From NCBI GenBank assembly GCA_022824495.1, contig JAJDZU010000003.1:1-64000 (forward strand): a stretch of 64,000 nt of DNA, written 5' to 3'. Both the position numbers and the translations under genes were made by a program. The first letter of the stretch is position 1. Each line of letters starts with the position of its first letter. This DNA comes from Chloroflexota bacterium. Lineage in GTDB: Bacteria; Chloroflexota; UBA11872. Shown here piece after piece: positions 15,235 to 22,635 of the stretch. The notes under the pieces were generated by a model. It made no database searches. It saw only the letters and a list, made by a program, of their open reading frames with translations, and had not been told where the DNA came from.

Positions 15235-16629
15235 CTAGGATTGGGTCAGGGCGTCGGCGATTGGGCCGAGGCCGATGCCGTTGCTGGCCTTGAGGAGGAC
15301 GGCGTCGGTGGGTTCGAGGATTTCGCGGAGATAGTTTTCAAGGCCTTCGCGGGCGGCGCTGAGTGAATCGGGGTCTTCGAGGGTGGCTGGGAGCAGGACG
15401 ACGCGCTCGCCTGGTAGGCCGGCCTGTTGCGCGCCCTCGGCGATTCCGGCGGCGTCCTCGCCGATGGCAATGAGCAGGTCGGCGGCGGTGGCGGCGTGGC
15501 CGACCCGAATGTGGTCGCGCCTGGATTCGTCGCCGAGTTCGAGCATGTCGCCGAGGACGGCGATGCGGCGGCCTTCGACCGGAAGTTGGGCGAGGGTGTC
15601 GAGGGCGGCGAGCATGGAGGCGGCGTTGGCGTTGTAGGTGTCGTCGAGGAGGGTGGCGCCGGCGGGGGTGCGGCGGAGAGCCATGCGGTGGGGGGCGGGT
15701 TGGAAGGATTGCAGGGCGTCCAGCGCCGGTTGGAGGTTCAGTCCGAGCGCCAGGACGGTGGCGGCGGCGGCGCCGAAAACGAGGTCGATGGGGCCGGCGA
15801 TTCCGGGGGCGTGGACCTGGCCTGAACCTCCGGGTGTTTGGAGCGAGACGGTGGTGCCGTCGAGGGTGACCCGGCTTGACACGACAACGTCGGCGGCCGG
15901 GTCGCGGCCGAAGGTGAGGACGGGGCCGGGGGCGCGAGCGCGGAGTTGGGGAAGCCAGCGGCTGTCGGCGGGAAGGACGGCGGGGGCGTCATCGTGCAGG
16001 GCGGTGAGGAGCTCGGACTTGGCCTGGACGATGTTCTCTATGGAGCCGAAGAGGCCGATGTGGGCGCCGGAGATGCTGGTGATGACGGCGGCATCGGGGG
16101 CGGCGACGCGGCAGTAGGACTCGATCTCGCCGCGGACCTGGGCGCCCATTTCGATGACGGCGAAGCGGTGGTCGGGGAGCAATCGGGAGAGGGTGGTGGG
16201 GACGCCGACGTCGGTGTTCTCGCTGCGGTCGGTGGCCAGGGTGAGGCCGTGCGCGCCGAGGGCGGCGGCCAGGGCCTGCTTGGTGGAGGTCTTGCCATTG
16301 CTGCCGGTGACGCCGACGAAGGTGGCGGCGGAGCGGTCGCGAAGGGCGCGGGCGAGTTGCTGGAAGGCGGCGAGAGCGTCGGGGGCGGTTACCTGGCGCC
16401 AGGTGGGGTGTTCGGGGTCGACGCGGCTGCCCAGGGTTGCGGCTGCGCCGCGGTGGAGGGCGTCGCCGATGTAGTCGTTGCCGTCAACGCGGGCGCCGGG
16501 CAGGGCGACGAAGAGCATGCCGGGCTGGATGCGGCGGCTGTCGAAGTGGGCGGCGGGGATGTCAGGGTCGCGGATGTCGGGCGGGAATGGCTGGCCGGCT
16601 GCCGCGTGTACGTCAGAGAGCTTGAACAT
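15235..16629 (-). CDS. murF: UDP-N-acetylmuramoyl-tripeptide--D-alanyl-D-alanine ligase
   Basis: MurF adds D-Ala-D-Ala to the UDP-MurNAc-tripeptide in peptidoglycan precursor synthesis. The 464 residues show the N-terminal domain (HFDSRRIQPGMLFVALPG), the ATP P-loop FVGVTGSNGKTSTK (about 104-117), VIEMGAQVRGEIE, the Mur central segment ITSISGAHIGLFGSIENI and the C-terminal domain with LLDDTYNANAASMLAAL and VLGDMLELG. Start ATG 16629. It is the last gene of a minus-strand group after mraY and a kinase-like gene (5-bp gap). murC/D/E/G and ddl are not in the window, so this is a partial wall cluster. Confidence 0.9.
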   Translation of the reverse strand: MFKLSDVHAAAGQPFPPDIRDPDIPAAHFDSRRIQPGMLFVALPGARVDGNDYIGDALHRGAAATLGSRVDPEHPTWRQVTAPDALAAFQQLARALRDRSAATFVGVTGSNGKTSTKQALAAALGAHGLTLATDRSENTDVGVPTTLSRLLPDHRFAVIEMGAQVRGEIESYCRVAAPDAAVITSISGAHIGLFGSIENIVQAKSELLTALHDDAPAVLPADSRWLPQLRARAPGPVLTFGRDPAADVVVSSRVTLDGTTVSLQTPGGSGQVHAPGIAGPIDLVFGAAAATVLALGLNLQPALDALQSFQPAPHRMALRRTPAGATLLDDTYNANAASMLAALDTLAQLPVEGRRIAVLGDMLELGDESRRDHIRVGHAATAADLLIAIGEDAAGIAEGAQQAGLPGERVVLLPATLEDPDSLSAAREGLENYLREILEPTDAVLLKASNGIGLGPIADALTQS

Positions 16630-16634
16630 GGCGG

Positions 16635-17687
16635 TCAGGCGCCGGGGCGCAGGGCGGCGACGGTGGCGCGCAGGCGGTCGCGGGTGGGGGTGTCGTGAAT
16701 GAGTTCAGCGGCGGCCAGGTGAAACCAGTGGAGGTAGCGGGGCAGGCGCTGCCGGTAGGTATTGGCGAGGGGTGGGTTGGAAGCGCGGAGGCGGTGGCTG
16801 CGGACGTGGGCGGTGGCGGCGTAGGTGAGGGATCGTTCGGCGGCGGCGGACCAGAAGGTGTCGAGGCGCAGGCCCTGGTCGGCGATGACGTTGGCGGCCT
16901 GTTGGGCCGCGTGGTCGGGCGATCCCCAGCCGGGGAAGGTGAGGAGGTCGGCGAAGTCGATTTCGGGCGGGGCGACGGCGAGGGTTTCCCAGTCGATGAC
17001 GACGAGGCGGTCGTCGTTCCAGATGAGGTTCAGCGGCGAGAAGCCGTTGTGGACGATGCGGCGGGGGCTGTTGAGAAGGGGCTTGATGAGGGTGTCGACG
17101 AGGTCCCAGGGCGCGTCGGGGGCGGTGCGGCGGGGGGAGGCCGTTGGAGCCGGGCTGGCGGTGGGGTCGGGCAGGCGGACGAAGGCGGAGGCGTAGCGGC
17201 GTTCGAGGGTGCGGCGGGTGATGCGGTCGAGGTCGGACTGGTAGGCGAGGGCCCGAAGCATGGGACCAAACCGCACGGTGACGGCCTGGAAGCGGCGGTA
17301 GGCGTGGAGCGCGGCGCCGAGGGCCTGTTTACGTTCGGCGTCGGAGTCTGTGGGCAGGCTGTCGGCGAGGGAGTGACTGCCGACATGTTGCATGGCCAGG
17401 GCGGCCCATTGGCCGGGGGCGTGGGCGGCGGCGAGGGGTTGGGGTGCGAGGCCCGGGGCGTAGCGGTGGAGGAGGTCGAGGGCGCGTTCCTCGCGGCGCC
17501 AGCGGTGGGCGTAGTAGATGTCGATGCCGGGCAGGTAGCCCTTGACGACGACGGGGTGGGGTCGGGACTCGATCAGCCAGAGACGGTGGCGGCCGTCGGT
17601 GGCCATGGGGCGCCAGGAGGCGGATGCGTCGCCGAGGCCGGCCGCAATGGCTACACGGAGATGGTGGGGAACGTCAGGGTTTTTCAT
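16635..17687 (-). CDS. Aminoglycoside/choline-kinase-fold protein lacking the catalytic Asp
   Basis: The 350-residue APH/choline-kinase-like protein has the N-lobe Lys segment HPVVVKGYLP, the helix ERALDLLHRYAPGLAPQPLA, the loop segment RRIVHNGFSPLNLIW and the metal-binding VVIDWETLAVAPPEIDFADL. In active members the loop reads H-[GN]-D-x-x-x-x-N; here it is H-N-G-F-S-P-L-N, so the catalytic Asp is Gly (codon GGC, one base from GAC). The rest is well kept, so it may be a pseudokinase or a recent mutant. It lies 4 bp after mraY and 5 bp before murF, pointing to a role in cell-wall precursor metabolism. Start ATG 17687; the frame upstream of it is antisense-like. Confidence 0.7.
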   Translation of the reverse strand: MKNPDVPHHLRVAIAAGLGDASASWRPMATDGRHRLWLIESRPHPVVVKGYLPGIDIYYAHRWRREERALDLLHRYAPGLAPQPLAAAHAPGQWAALAMQHVGSHSLADSLPTDSDAERKQALGAALHAYRRFQAVTVRFGPMLRALAYQSDLDRITRRTLERRYASAFVRLPDPTASPAPTASPRRTAPDAPWDLVDTLIKPLLNSPRRIVHNGFSPLNLIWNDDRLVVIDWETLAVAPPEIDFADLLTFPGWGSPDHAAQQAANVIADQGLRLDTFWSAAAERSLTYAATAHVRSHRLRASNPPLANTYRQRLPRYLHWFHLAAAELIHDTPTRDRLRATVAALRPGA

Positions 17688-17691
17688 GGCG

Positions 17692-19014
17692 CTAGGGACG
17701 TTGGGCCTCGGCCATCCATTGAGACAGGGCGTATGCGTTTCTGGGTTGACCGGCGAGATCGGCGCGGACGACGACTTCGGCCAAGCGGCGGTCTTGGATG
17801 GTCTCGAGTCGTCGGAAGAGGCGAAGTGGGCCCAACTGAATTGGGCGGCCATGCATGACGGAAACCGATTCGCCGTCGACATGAAGAAAGGCGGGGCGGA
17901 GCCACATGGCGCTGAGCCAGAAGGCGAGGCCGACGACGCCGCAGAGTATGAGGGCGGGGATAGCGGCCGCGGAGAGATGAACCGCGACGACTCCGGCCGC
18001 GGCAGCGAGGAATGAGGTGACCCAGAAGAGCAGGACGATGGAGCGCCGGTCAAGCCCCAGGAGCTCCCAGTGGTAATGAAGGGGCACCGCCAGCAGCGGA
18101 AGCGAAAAGCACTGATGCGGGAGCGGGGCGCCATCGGGGTCGCGGGGATCGACGAGGCGGCGGATGAAGGGGATGAGGATTTTGACCTGGATCATGGATG
18201 AGAAGCCTTCGAGCAGGAGCGGAGCGGCGATGAGGGGCCAGAGGAGGTCGTAGCCGGCCACGATGGCGGCGACCGCCATGGTGGCGCCAAGGGTGAGGGC
18301 TCCGCTGTCGCCGATGTAGGCGCGGGCGCGGCGGGGTCGATCGCGGGCGGAGGGCGCCCAGCGGGACGGAAGGTTCCAGACCAGGGCGCCGCCGGCGCCG
18401 GCGGCGGTGAGGCCGGCCCAGACGCCAGTGACCGGGCCGGCGACGAGCCAGAGGCCGGCCATGAGAATGGTGGCTGAGCCGGCCGTGAGGCCGTCCATGC
18501 CATCGCTAAAGCCGGCGGCGAGGGTGGTTCCAAGGATCAGGACGAAATACCAGATGGCGAGGGGCAGCCAGGCGTCGGTTCCGAGGTGGGTGGCCAAGGC
18601 GAAAGGTGTGAGGGTTCCGAGATCGTGGAAGTCGCGGCTGAGGATCAGGGCCGCGGCGGCGATCGAGAGCAGGAGGACCACGGCGAAGTAGAGGCCCTCG
18701 CCGATTCCGCGGCCGCGGAGGGTCTTGGCGAGGTCGTCGATGAAGCCGAAGGCGAAGAAGCCGGCGACGGCGGCGAGGGGCCAGAGGGGGGCGTCAGGGT
18801 GGAACAGGACACCGATGGTGAGCGCCAGAGCGAGGATCGGTCCGCCGACAAGGGGGAGGCGGCTGCTAGTGCGGGTGGCGAAGGCGACCTGGCTGGATTG
18901 GGGCTTGGACTCGCGGGAGCGAAAGCGGGGGAAGAGGGCGAGGGCGATTGGGGTGAGGGCCGCGGTCAGCACCAGAGGAACGAGTACGAAGGCCAGGACG
19001 AGCACGATTGCCAT
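17692..19014 (-). CDS. mraY: Phospho-N-acetylmuramoyl-pentapeptide transferase family (MraY)
   Basis: The polytopic membrane enzyme transfers phospho-MurNAc-pentapeptide to undecaprenyl phosphate, making lipid I. MraY/WecA motifs are in order: AFGFIDDLAK (Asp pair about 93-94), GFSDGMDGL (Asp about 171 and 174), AYIGDSGALTLG (Asp about 236) and LHYHWELLG (His-His-Glu about 313-317; MraY rather than WecA usually has H-H-H-x-E here). The protein has 440 residues against 320-360 normally. Four further hydrophobic helices and a C-terminal soluble tail of about 75 residues (FLHVDGESVSVMHGRP) follow. ATG 19014 is preferred to TTG 19020. First gene of mraY-kinase-murF. Confidence 0.85.
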   Translation of the reverse strand: MAIVLVLAFVLVPLVLTAALTPIALALFPRFRSRESKPQSSQVAFATRTSSRLPLVGGPILALALTIGVLFHPDAPLWPLAAVAGFFAFGFIDDLAKTLRGRGIGEGLYFAVVLLLSIAAAALILSRDFHDLGTLTPFALATHLGTDAWLPLAIWYFVLILGTTLAAGFSDGMDGLTAGSATILMAGLWLVAGPVTGVWAGLTAAGAGGALVWNLPSRWAPSARDRPRRARAYIGDSGALTLGATMAVAAIVAGYDLLWPLIAAPLLLEGFSSMIQVKILIPFIRRLVDPRDPDGAPLPHQCFSLPLLAVPLHYHWELLGLDRRSIVLLFWVTSFLAAAAGVVAVHLSAAAIPALILCGVVGLAFWLSAMWLRPAFLHVDGESVSVMHGRPIQLGPLRLFRRLETIQDRRLAEVVVRADLAGQPRNAYALSQWMAEAQRP

Positions 19015-19178
19015 GACCAATTGTGCAGGCTGGGTTGGGTCGAACTCGATCTTGGTCGCCCGAGCGGCTCAACAGGGTGAGTATATGGGTGGAGGCGGCG
19101 CTCAATGACGGGCGCTGGCATAAGCGATCAGGCGAGCGCGAGCACCGGCCCGAGCGTTGGAGTTTGGGCCGCTATCGA

Positions 19179-19221
19179 CCCTCACCCCGGCCCTCTCCCT
19201 GGAAGGGAGAGGGAGAAAGAG
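19179..19221. repeat. MITE-like element fragment overlapping a gene end
   Basis: CCCTCACCCCGGCCCTCTCC followed by the hairpin arm GGGAGAGGGAGAAAGAG is the core of the 10.2-kb element family without either terminal inverted repeat. It supplies the stop codon (19182-19184) and the last dozen codons of the glycosyltransferase gene on the minus strand. Confidence 0.75.
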
Positions 19222-20408
19222 CCGCCGATGAGGGAGTCGTAGACGCGGATGATGGCTTGGATCTGGCGGTCCCAGCCGTACAGGCGTTCGACGCGGCGGC
19301 GGAGGGTGTGGGCGTGGCGGGTGCGGAGGTCGGGGTCGGCGAGGTAGCGGAGCAGGGCCTGGGCGAGACCCTCGACGGAACCGACGGGGACGCGGAGGCC
19401 GGCCGGACCGAGGAGTTCGCGGGCGACGGGGCCGTCGTAGGCGACGACGGGGAGGCCGGCGGCCATGTAGTTGAGGACCTTGCCGTTGCCTTCCGACTCG
19501 GAGCGCTTGGGGGCGACGGCGATATCGAGGACGCGGAGCATCTCGGGCGCGTCGGCGTAGGGAATGCGGCCGGTGAAGTGCATGTGGTCGGCGAGGCCGG
19601 CGGCGTGGGCGGCGTGGCGGTAGGCGTCTTCGTTGGGGAAGCCCATGACGAGGAAGTGGGCGCCGGGATTGCGTCGCACGACGAGTTGGGCGGCTTGGAT
19701 CAGGTCGTCGGTTCCCTGGTAGGGGGCCAGGAGGCCGAGATAGCCGACGAGGAGGCGGTTGGGTGGGATGCCGAGGCGAAAGCGAAGCTCCCGGAGGTCG
19801 GCGTCGTCTTCCTGTTGGCGGGGGCGGAAGCGGGTGAGGTTGACGCCGTCGGTGACGGCAACGACGCGATCCGAGGGAATCCCTGAGCCGGCGATGAGGG
19901 AGTTTCGGGCATTCTCGGAACTGGTGAGAATGCGGTTGGGGAGGCGGTTGGCAAGGCGTTCGAGCCAGGAGAAGACGTGGAGCAGGGGGTTGGCGGGGCG
20001 GATGAATTGGTGGTCGAGCATTTCGCGCGTGAGACTGCCCTGGAAGTCGAAGACCAGTCCCGCGCCATGCATGCGAGCCAAAGGCCAACCGATGAGCACG
20101 CCTTCGTGCAGGTGGGCGTGCACGATGTCGATGCCTCTGGACGGAAGGCGGGTGAGGGCGGTGGCGAGCAGGGCCGGATCGAGCATGAGCTTGCGCCAGT
20201 GGGAGCCGACGCGGGGGGCGCCGCGGTGAAGCCAGGGCGGGATGCGGACGACGCGGAGACCGGGTGGATCCTGGCCACCGGGGTACGTTACAACGGTAAC
20301 GTCATAGCCATGCTGCTGGAGGGCGCGGGCTTCTTCGAGAATGCGGACGTGGCAGCCGTAGTCGGCGAAGAAGCCGGTAGGCGCGATCTTGAGAACATGA
20401 CGACGCAC
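19182..20408 (-). CDS. GT4-family glycosyltransferase
   Basis: The 408-residue GT-B enzyme has an N-lobe with ADYGCHVRILEEARALQQHG and DIVHAHLHEGVLIG, and a C-lobe with VGYLGLLAPYQGTDDLIQA, FTGRIPYADAPEMLRVLDI and a GT4 E-x7-E-like loop SESEGNGKVLNYMAAGLPVV. It transfers a sugar from a nucleotide donor to a cell-surface acceptor; donor and acceptor cannot be read. The last 12 residues (SFSLSLPGRGPG) are encoded by a MITE fragment, so the native end was replaced. GTG 20408 is the start. It precedes mraY on the same strand, 167 bp away, so it may belong to envelope synthesis. Confidence 0.85.
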   Translation of the reverse strand: MRRHVLKIAPTGFFADYGCHVRILEEARALQQHGYDVTVVTYPGGQDPPGLRVVRIPPWLHRGAPRVGSHWRKLMLDPALLATALTRLPSRGIDIVHAHLHEGVLIGWPLARMHGAGLVFDFQGSLTREMLDHQFIRPANPLLHVFSWLERLANRLPNRILTSSENARNSLIAGSGIPSDRVVAVTDGVNLTRFRPRQQEDDADLRELRFRLGIPPNRLLVGYLGLLAPYQGTDDLIQAAQLVVRRNPGAHFLVMGFPNEDAYRHAAHAAGLADHMHFTGRIPYADAPEMLRVLDIAVAPKRSESEGNGKVLNYMAAGLPVVAYDGPVARELLGPAGLRVPVGSVEGLAQALLRYLADPDLRTRHAHTLRRRVERLYGWDRQIQAIIRVYDSLIGGSFSLSLPGRGPG

Positions 20409-20434
20409 GACGCGAGGCTCCCGTACACGCGAAA

Positions 20435-20460
20435 CCTCCGCCGGTCGGGGCCGACGGAGG
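20435..20460 (-). promoter_or_regulatory. Hairpin in the leader of the glycosyltransferase gene
   Basis: CCTCCG and CGGAGG close a 26-bp inverted repeat with 10-11 paired positions and a 2-base turn, 26 bp before the GTG start at 20408. It could be a transcript hairpin or an operator; there is no T-run, so it is not a classical terminator. Confidence 0.35.
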
Positions 20461-20601
20461 CGAGGTGGATTCTAGGGGTGTGGTCTGGACGGGGCAACGG
20501 CGGAGGCCCTGGAACGCATCCGCAGGCGGGCCGAGATCCGGGAGTCCGGTTGGTTGGCGAGACAGCGAGCGCGGCGACTCTCGCCCTCCTCGCTCCCACA
20601 G

Positions 20602-20722
20602 GAGATTTCTGCGTAACCCGCGGAAGGTTGCCCGGAAGACCCACACCCCAACCCTCTCCCACGGGGAGAGGGAGAAAGAGTAGCCGCACCTTCGAGGACG
20701 AGAGGCGTTTGGCAGAGGTTTC
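20602..20722. repeat. MITE-like element (full length, diverged ends)
   Basis: Left end GAGATTTCTGCGTAACCC and right end GGCAGAGGTTTC are degenerate inverted repeats. The core has CCCGGAAGACCCACACCCCA and the hairpin CTCTCCC-ACGG-GGAGAG. It occupies the divergent spacer between the glycosyltransferase and tsaE; the rest of that 380-bp spacer holds no gene that I can see. Confidence 0.75.
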
Positions 20723-20788
20723 CGGAGGGCGAGGGAAAGAGCGACGCAGTCTAGTTTTGCGTCGGTCCGAGCCAGGTTGCTGGTCGAA

Positions 20789-21307
20789 ATGACCGATCGC
20801 CGGTCGCCGTCAGGTGTAAGGGCCAAGTGCCGGTTGACGCTGGAGTCTCACGATGAGCTAGCGACGCGCGAGCTTGGGCGGGCGTTGGGTGTGGCGTGCG
20901 GTGGGCGGGTGTGCGTGGCGCTGCGGGGGGCGCTGGGGGCGGGCAAGACGGTGCTGGTGAAGGGGATTGCCGAAGGACTGGGCGTGACGGACCACGTGAC
21001 CTCACCGACATTCACTTTTGTGAACGAGTATGGGGCGGGCGGGCGCCGGCTGACGCATGTTGATCTGTATCGAATCGAGAGCGAGGACGACCTGGAGTCG
21101 ATCGGGTGGTCGGACGTGGTGCTGGAGGCAGACGTGCTGGCGGTGGAGTGGGCCGAGCATGCTGGCGAGGAACTTCCGACGGCGCGAATTGACGTGGAGC
21201 TTGTGCTGGGATCAGGCGACGAGCGGCGGGTGGAACTGCGGGCGTATGGCGACGAGGCGTGCGGGGTGCTTGCACATCTGAGCTTGAGCGGGGCCGATCA
21301 CACGTGA
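20789..21307 (+). CDS. tsaE: tRNA t6A biosynthesis ATPase TsaE
   Basis: TsaE is the ATPase of the TsaBDE complex that installs threonylcarbamoyl on A37 of ANN-decoding tRNAs. The P-loop GALGAGKTVLVKGIAEGLG is clear, followed by TSPTFTFVNEY and the catalytic helix HVDLYRIESEDDLESIGW, then VLAVEWAEHAGE. About 172 residues, slightly longer than E. coli TsaE. ATG 20789 is preferred to TTG 20777. Its TGA overlaps the tsaB GTG (GTGA). First gene of tsaE-tsaB-rimI-tsaD. Confidence 0.92.
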   Translation: MTDRRSPSGVRAKCRLTLESHDELATRELGRALGVACGGRVCVALRGALGAGKTVLVKGIAEGLGVTDHVTSPTFTFVNEYGAGGRRLTHVDLYRIESEDDLESIGWSDVVLEADVLAVEWAEHAGEELPTARIDVELVLGSGDERRVELRAYGDEACGVLAHLSLSGADHT

Positions 21308-21954
21308 TTGCGGTCCTGCATACAACCTTTGAGCAGCCGGCGTTTGGGGTTGGCGAGGGCGGGCGGCTGCTGGGTTGGGCGTGTGCGCCGAGGTGGCCGG
21401 CCGATCTGACGGAGCTTGTCGCGGGAGTGCTTGGCAAGGCGGGACTCGCGGCGGATGCCGGAGTTGACGTGATGGTGGTGACCACGGGACCGGGGCGTTT
21501 TGGGGCCGTGCGGGGGGGCATCGCGTTTGCCAAGGGCCTGGCGCTGGCGAGGAGCGTGCCGCTGGTTGGCGTCCCGACGGCCGCGGCGGTGGCCGAGGCG
21601 GCGGGTGACAGCGATGCCACCATCGTGCTGCCGGCGGGGCGGGGGCGGTGGTATGTGACGACGCGGGATCCGGACGGCGCGATCGGCCTAGTGGATGCGG
21701 ATGAACTGACATTGGCGGTCCCGGCGGGCGCGCTCGTGGCGGGGCCGTTGGGTGCGGACATTGCCGGGGAGTTGGGGGACAGTGGCCGGCAGGTCTGTCG
21801 TGTTGACAGCGAGGCGGTGCTGGGGGCGCTGGTGCGGCTGGCGGAACGTCGGCTCACGGAGGGCTGCGGGCCGGCGACTCTTGGGGCGCAGCCGGTGTAT
21901 GCGGCGCCCGCGACTCGCGCGAGGCCGTGGGTTCGTGGTATGCCGCACGGTTGA
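21304..21954 (+). CDS. tsaB: tRNA t6A biosynthesis protein TsaB
   Basis: TsaB is the non-catalytic ASKHA-fold partner that scaffolds TsaD and TsaE. The family segment VVTTGPGRFGAVRGGIAFAK (usual G-P-G-S-F-T-G-L-R) is visible about 65 residues in, with GVPTAAAVAEA after it and IVLPAGRGRWYVT in the second half. GTG 21304 is fixed by the 4-bp overlap with tsaE. The N-terminus (IAVLHTTFEQPAFG) lacks the usual I-D-T-S pattern, so this is a diverged TsaB. Confidence 0.85.
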   Translation: MIAVLHTTFEQPAFGVGEGGRLLGWACAPRWPADLTELVAGVLGKAGLAADAGVDVMVVTTGPGRFGAVRGGIAFAKGLALARSVPLVGVPTAAAVAEAAGDSDATIVLPAGRGRWYVTTRDPDGAIGLVDADELTLAVPAGALVAGPLGADIAGELGDSGRQVCRVDSEAVLGALVRLAERRLTEGCGPATLGAQPVYAAPATRARPWVRGMPHG

Positions 21955-21983
21955 ATCGGTGAGGTTGCGTAGCTGAAATAGGA

Positions 21984-22007
21984 GGGCGCCCACAAGGGGT
22001 GCCCCTA
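21984..22007. repeat. Short dispersed-type hairpin repeat
   Basis: GGGCGCCCACAAGGGGTGCC is a compact GC hairpin of a type widespread in bacterial intergenic DNA (G-G-G-C-A-C-C-C-A-C-A-A-G-G-G-G-T-G-C-C-C). It lies in the only real gap of the t6A cluster, between tsaB and rimI. It is a single copy in this window. Confidence 0.5.
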
Positions 22008-22035
22008 CACGGAGGGCGGTCGCGCGGGCGGGGCG

Positions 22036-22635
22036 ATGTTTGAGGAAGAGTTCGTGGTTGAGCCCATGCGGATGGAGCAGCTGGACCAGGTGCGGCGGAT
22101 CGAGCGCGCGTGCTTTCCGACGCCGTGGCCGAGGAATGCGTATCGCCGGGAGATTGAAAAGAATGAGCGGGCGCACTACCTGGTGGTGCGGACGAGCGAG
22201 CCGGCGCAAGAACCGCAGCGGCAGTTTCCGCTTTCGATTTTTCCCTTCGGGCGCTCGGGCTCGCGGGACGTGGTGGGGTATTGCGGGGTCTGGGTGATGC
22301 TGGACGAGGCGCACATCACGACGATTGCAGTGGATCCCGACTACCGGCGGTTGGGGTTGGGTCAGTTGCTGATCATCCAGATGGCGCGGATTGCGCTGCA
22401 GGCGCGGGCGACGCGGATGACGCTGGAAGTGCGGATGAGCAACGAGGGGGCGCAGCGGTTGTACCGGAAGTACGGGTTCAGCGATGGGGGTGTGCGACCG
22501 CGGTATTACAGCGATGACTTTGAGGACGCGCTGATCATGCGGAGCGAGGAACTGAAGAGCCCGAGCTTTGCGGAGCGGATGGACGCCGGGGAAGAAGAAC
22601 TGCGGCGGCGAGTGCGGTGGACGACGCGGCTGTGA
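22036..22635 (+). CDS. rimI: Ribosomal-protein-alanine N-acetyltransferase (GNAT)
   Basis: The GNAT acetyltransferase is named rimI after the usual tsaB-rimI-tsaD order; RimI acetylates the N-terminus of S18 and related proteins. N-terminal motif DQVRRIERACFPTPW (the RimI C-F-x-x-P-W), CoA-binding DYRRLGLGQLL (the R-x-x-G-x-G/A loop), LEVRMSNEGAQRLYRKYGF and RPRYYSDD are all typical. An insertion of about 20 residues (PAQEPQRQFPLSIFPFG) before the central sheet and a charged C-terminal tail of 35 residues are unusual. The end overlaps the tsaD start by 19 bp. Confidence 0.85.
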   Translation: MFEEEFVVEPMRMEQLDQVRRIERACFPTPWPRNAYRREIEKNERAHYLVVRTSEPAQEPQRQFPLSIFPFGRSGSRDVVGYCGVWVMLDEAHITTIAVDPDYRRLGLGQLLIIQMARIALQARATRMTLEVRMSNEGAQRLYRKYGFSDGGVRPRYYSDDFEDALIMRSEELKSPSFAERMDAGEEELRRRVRWTTRL

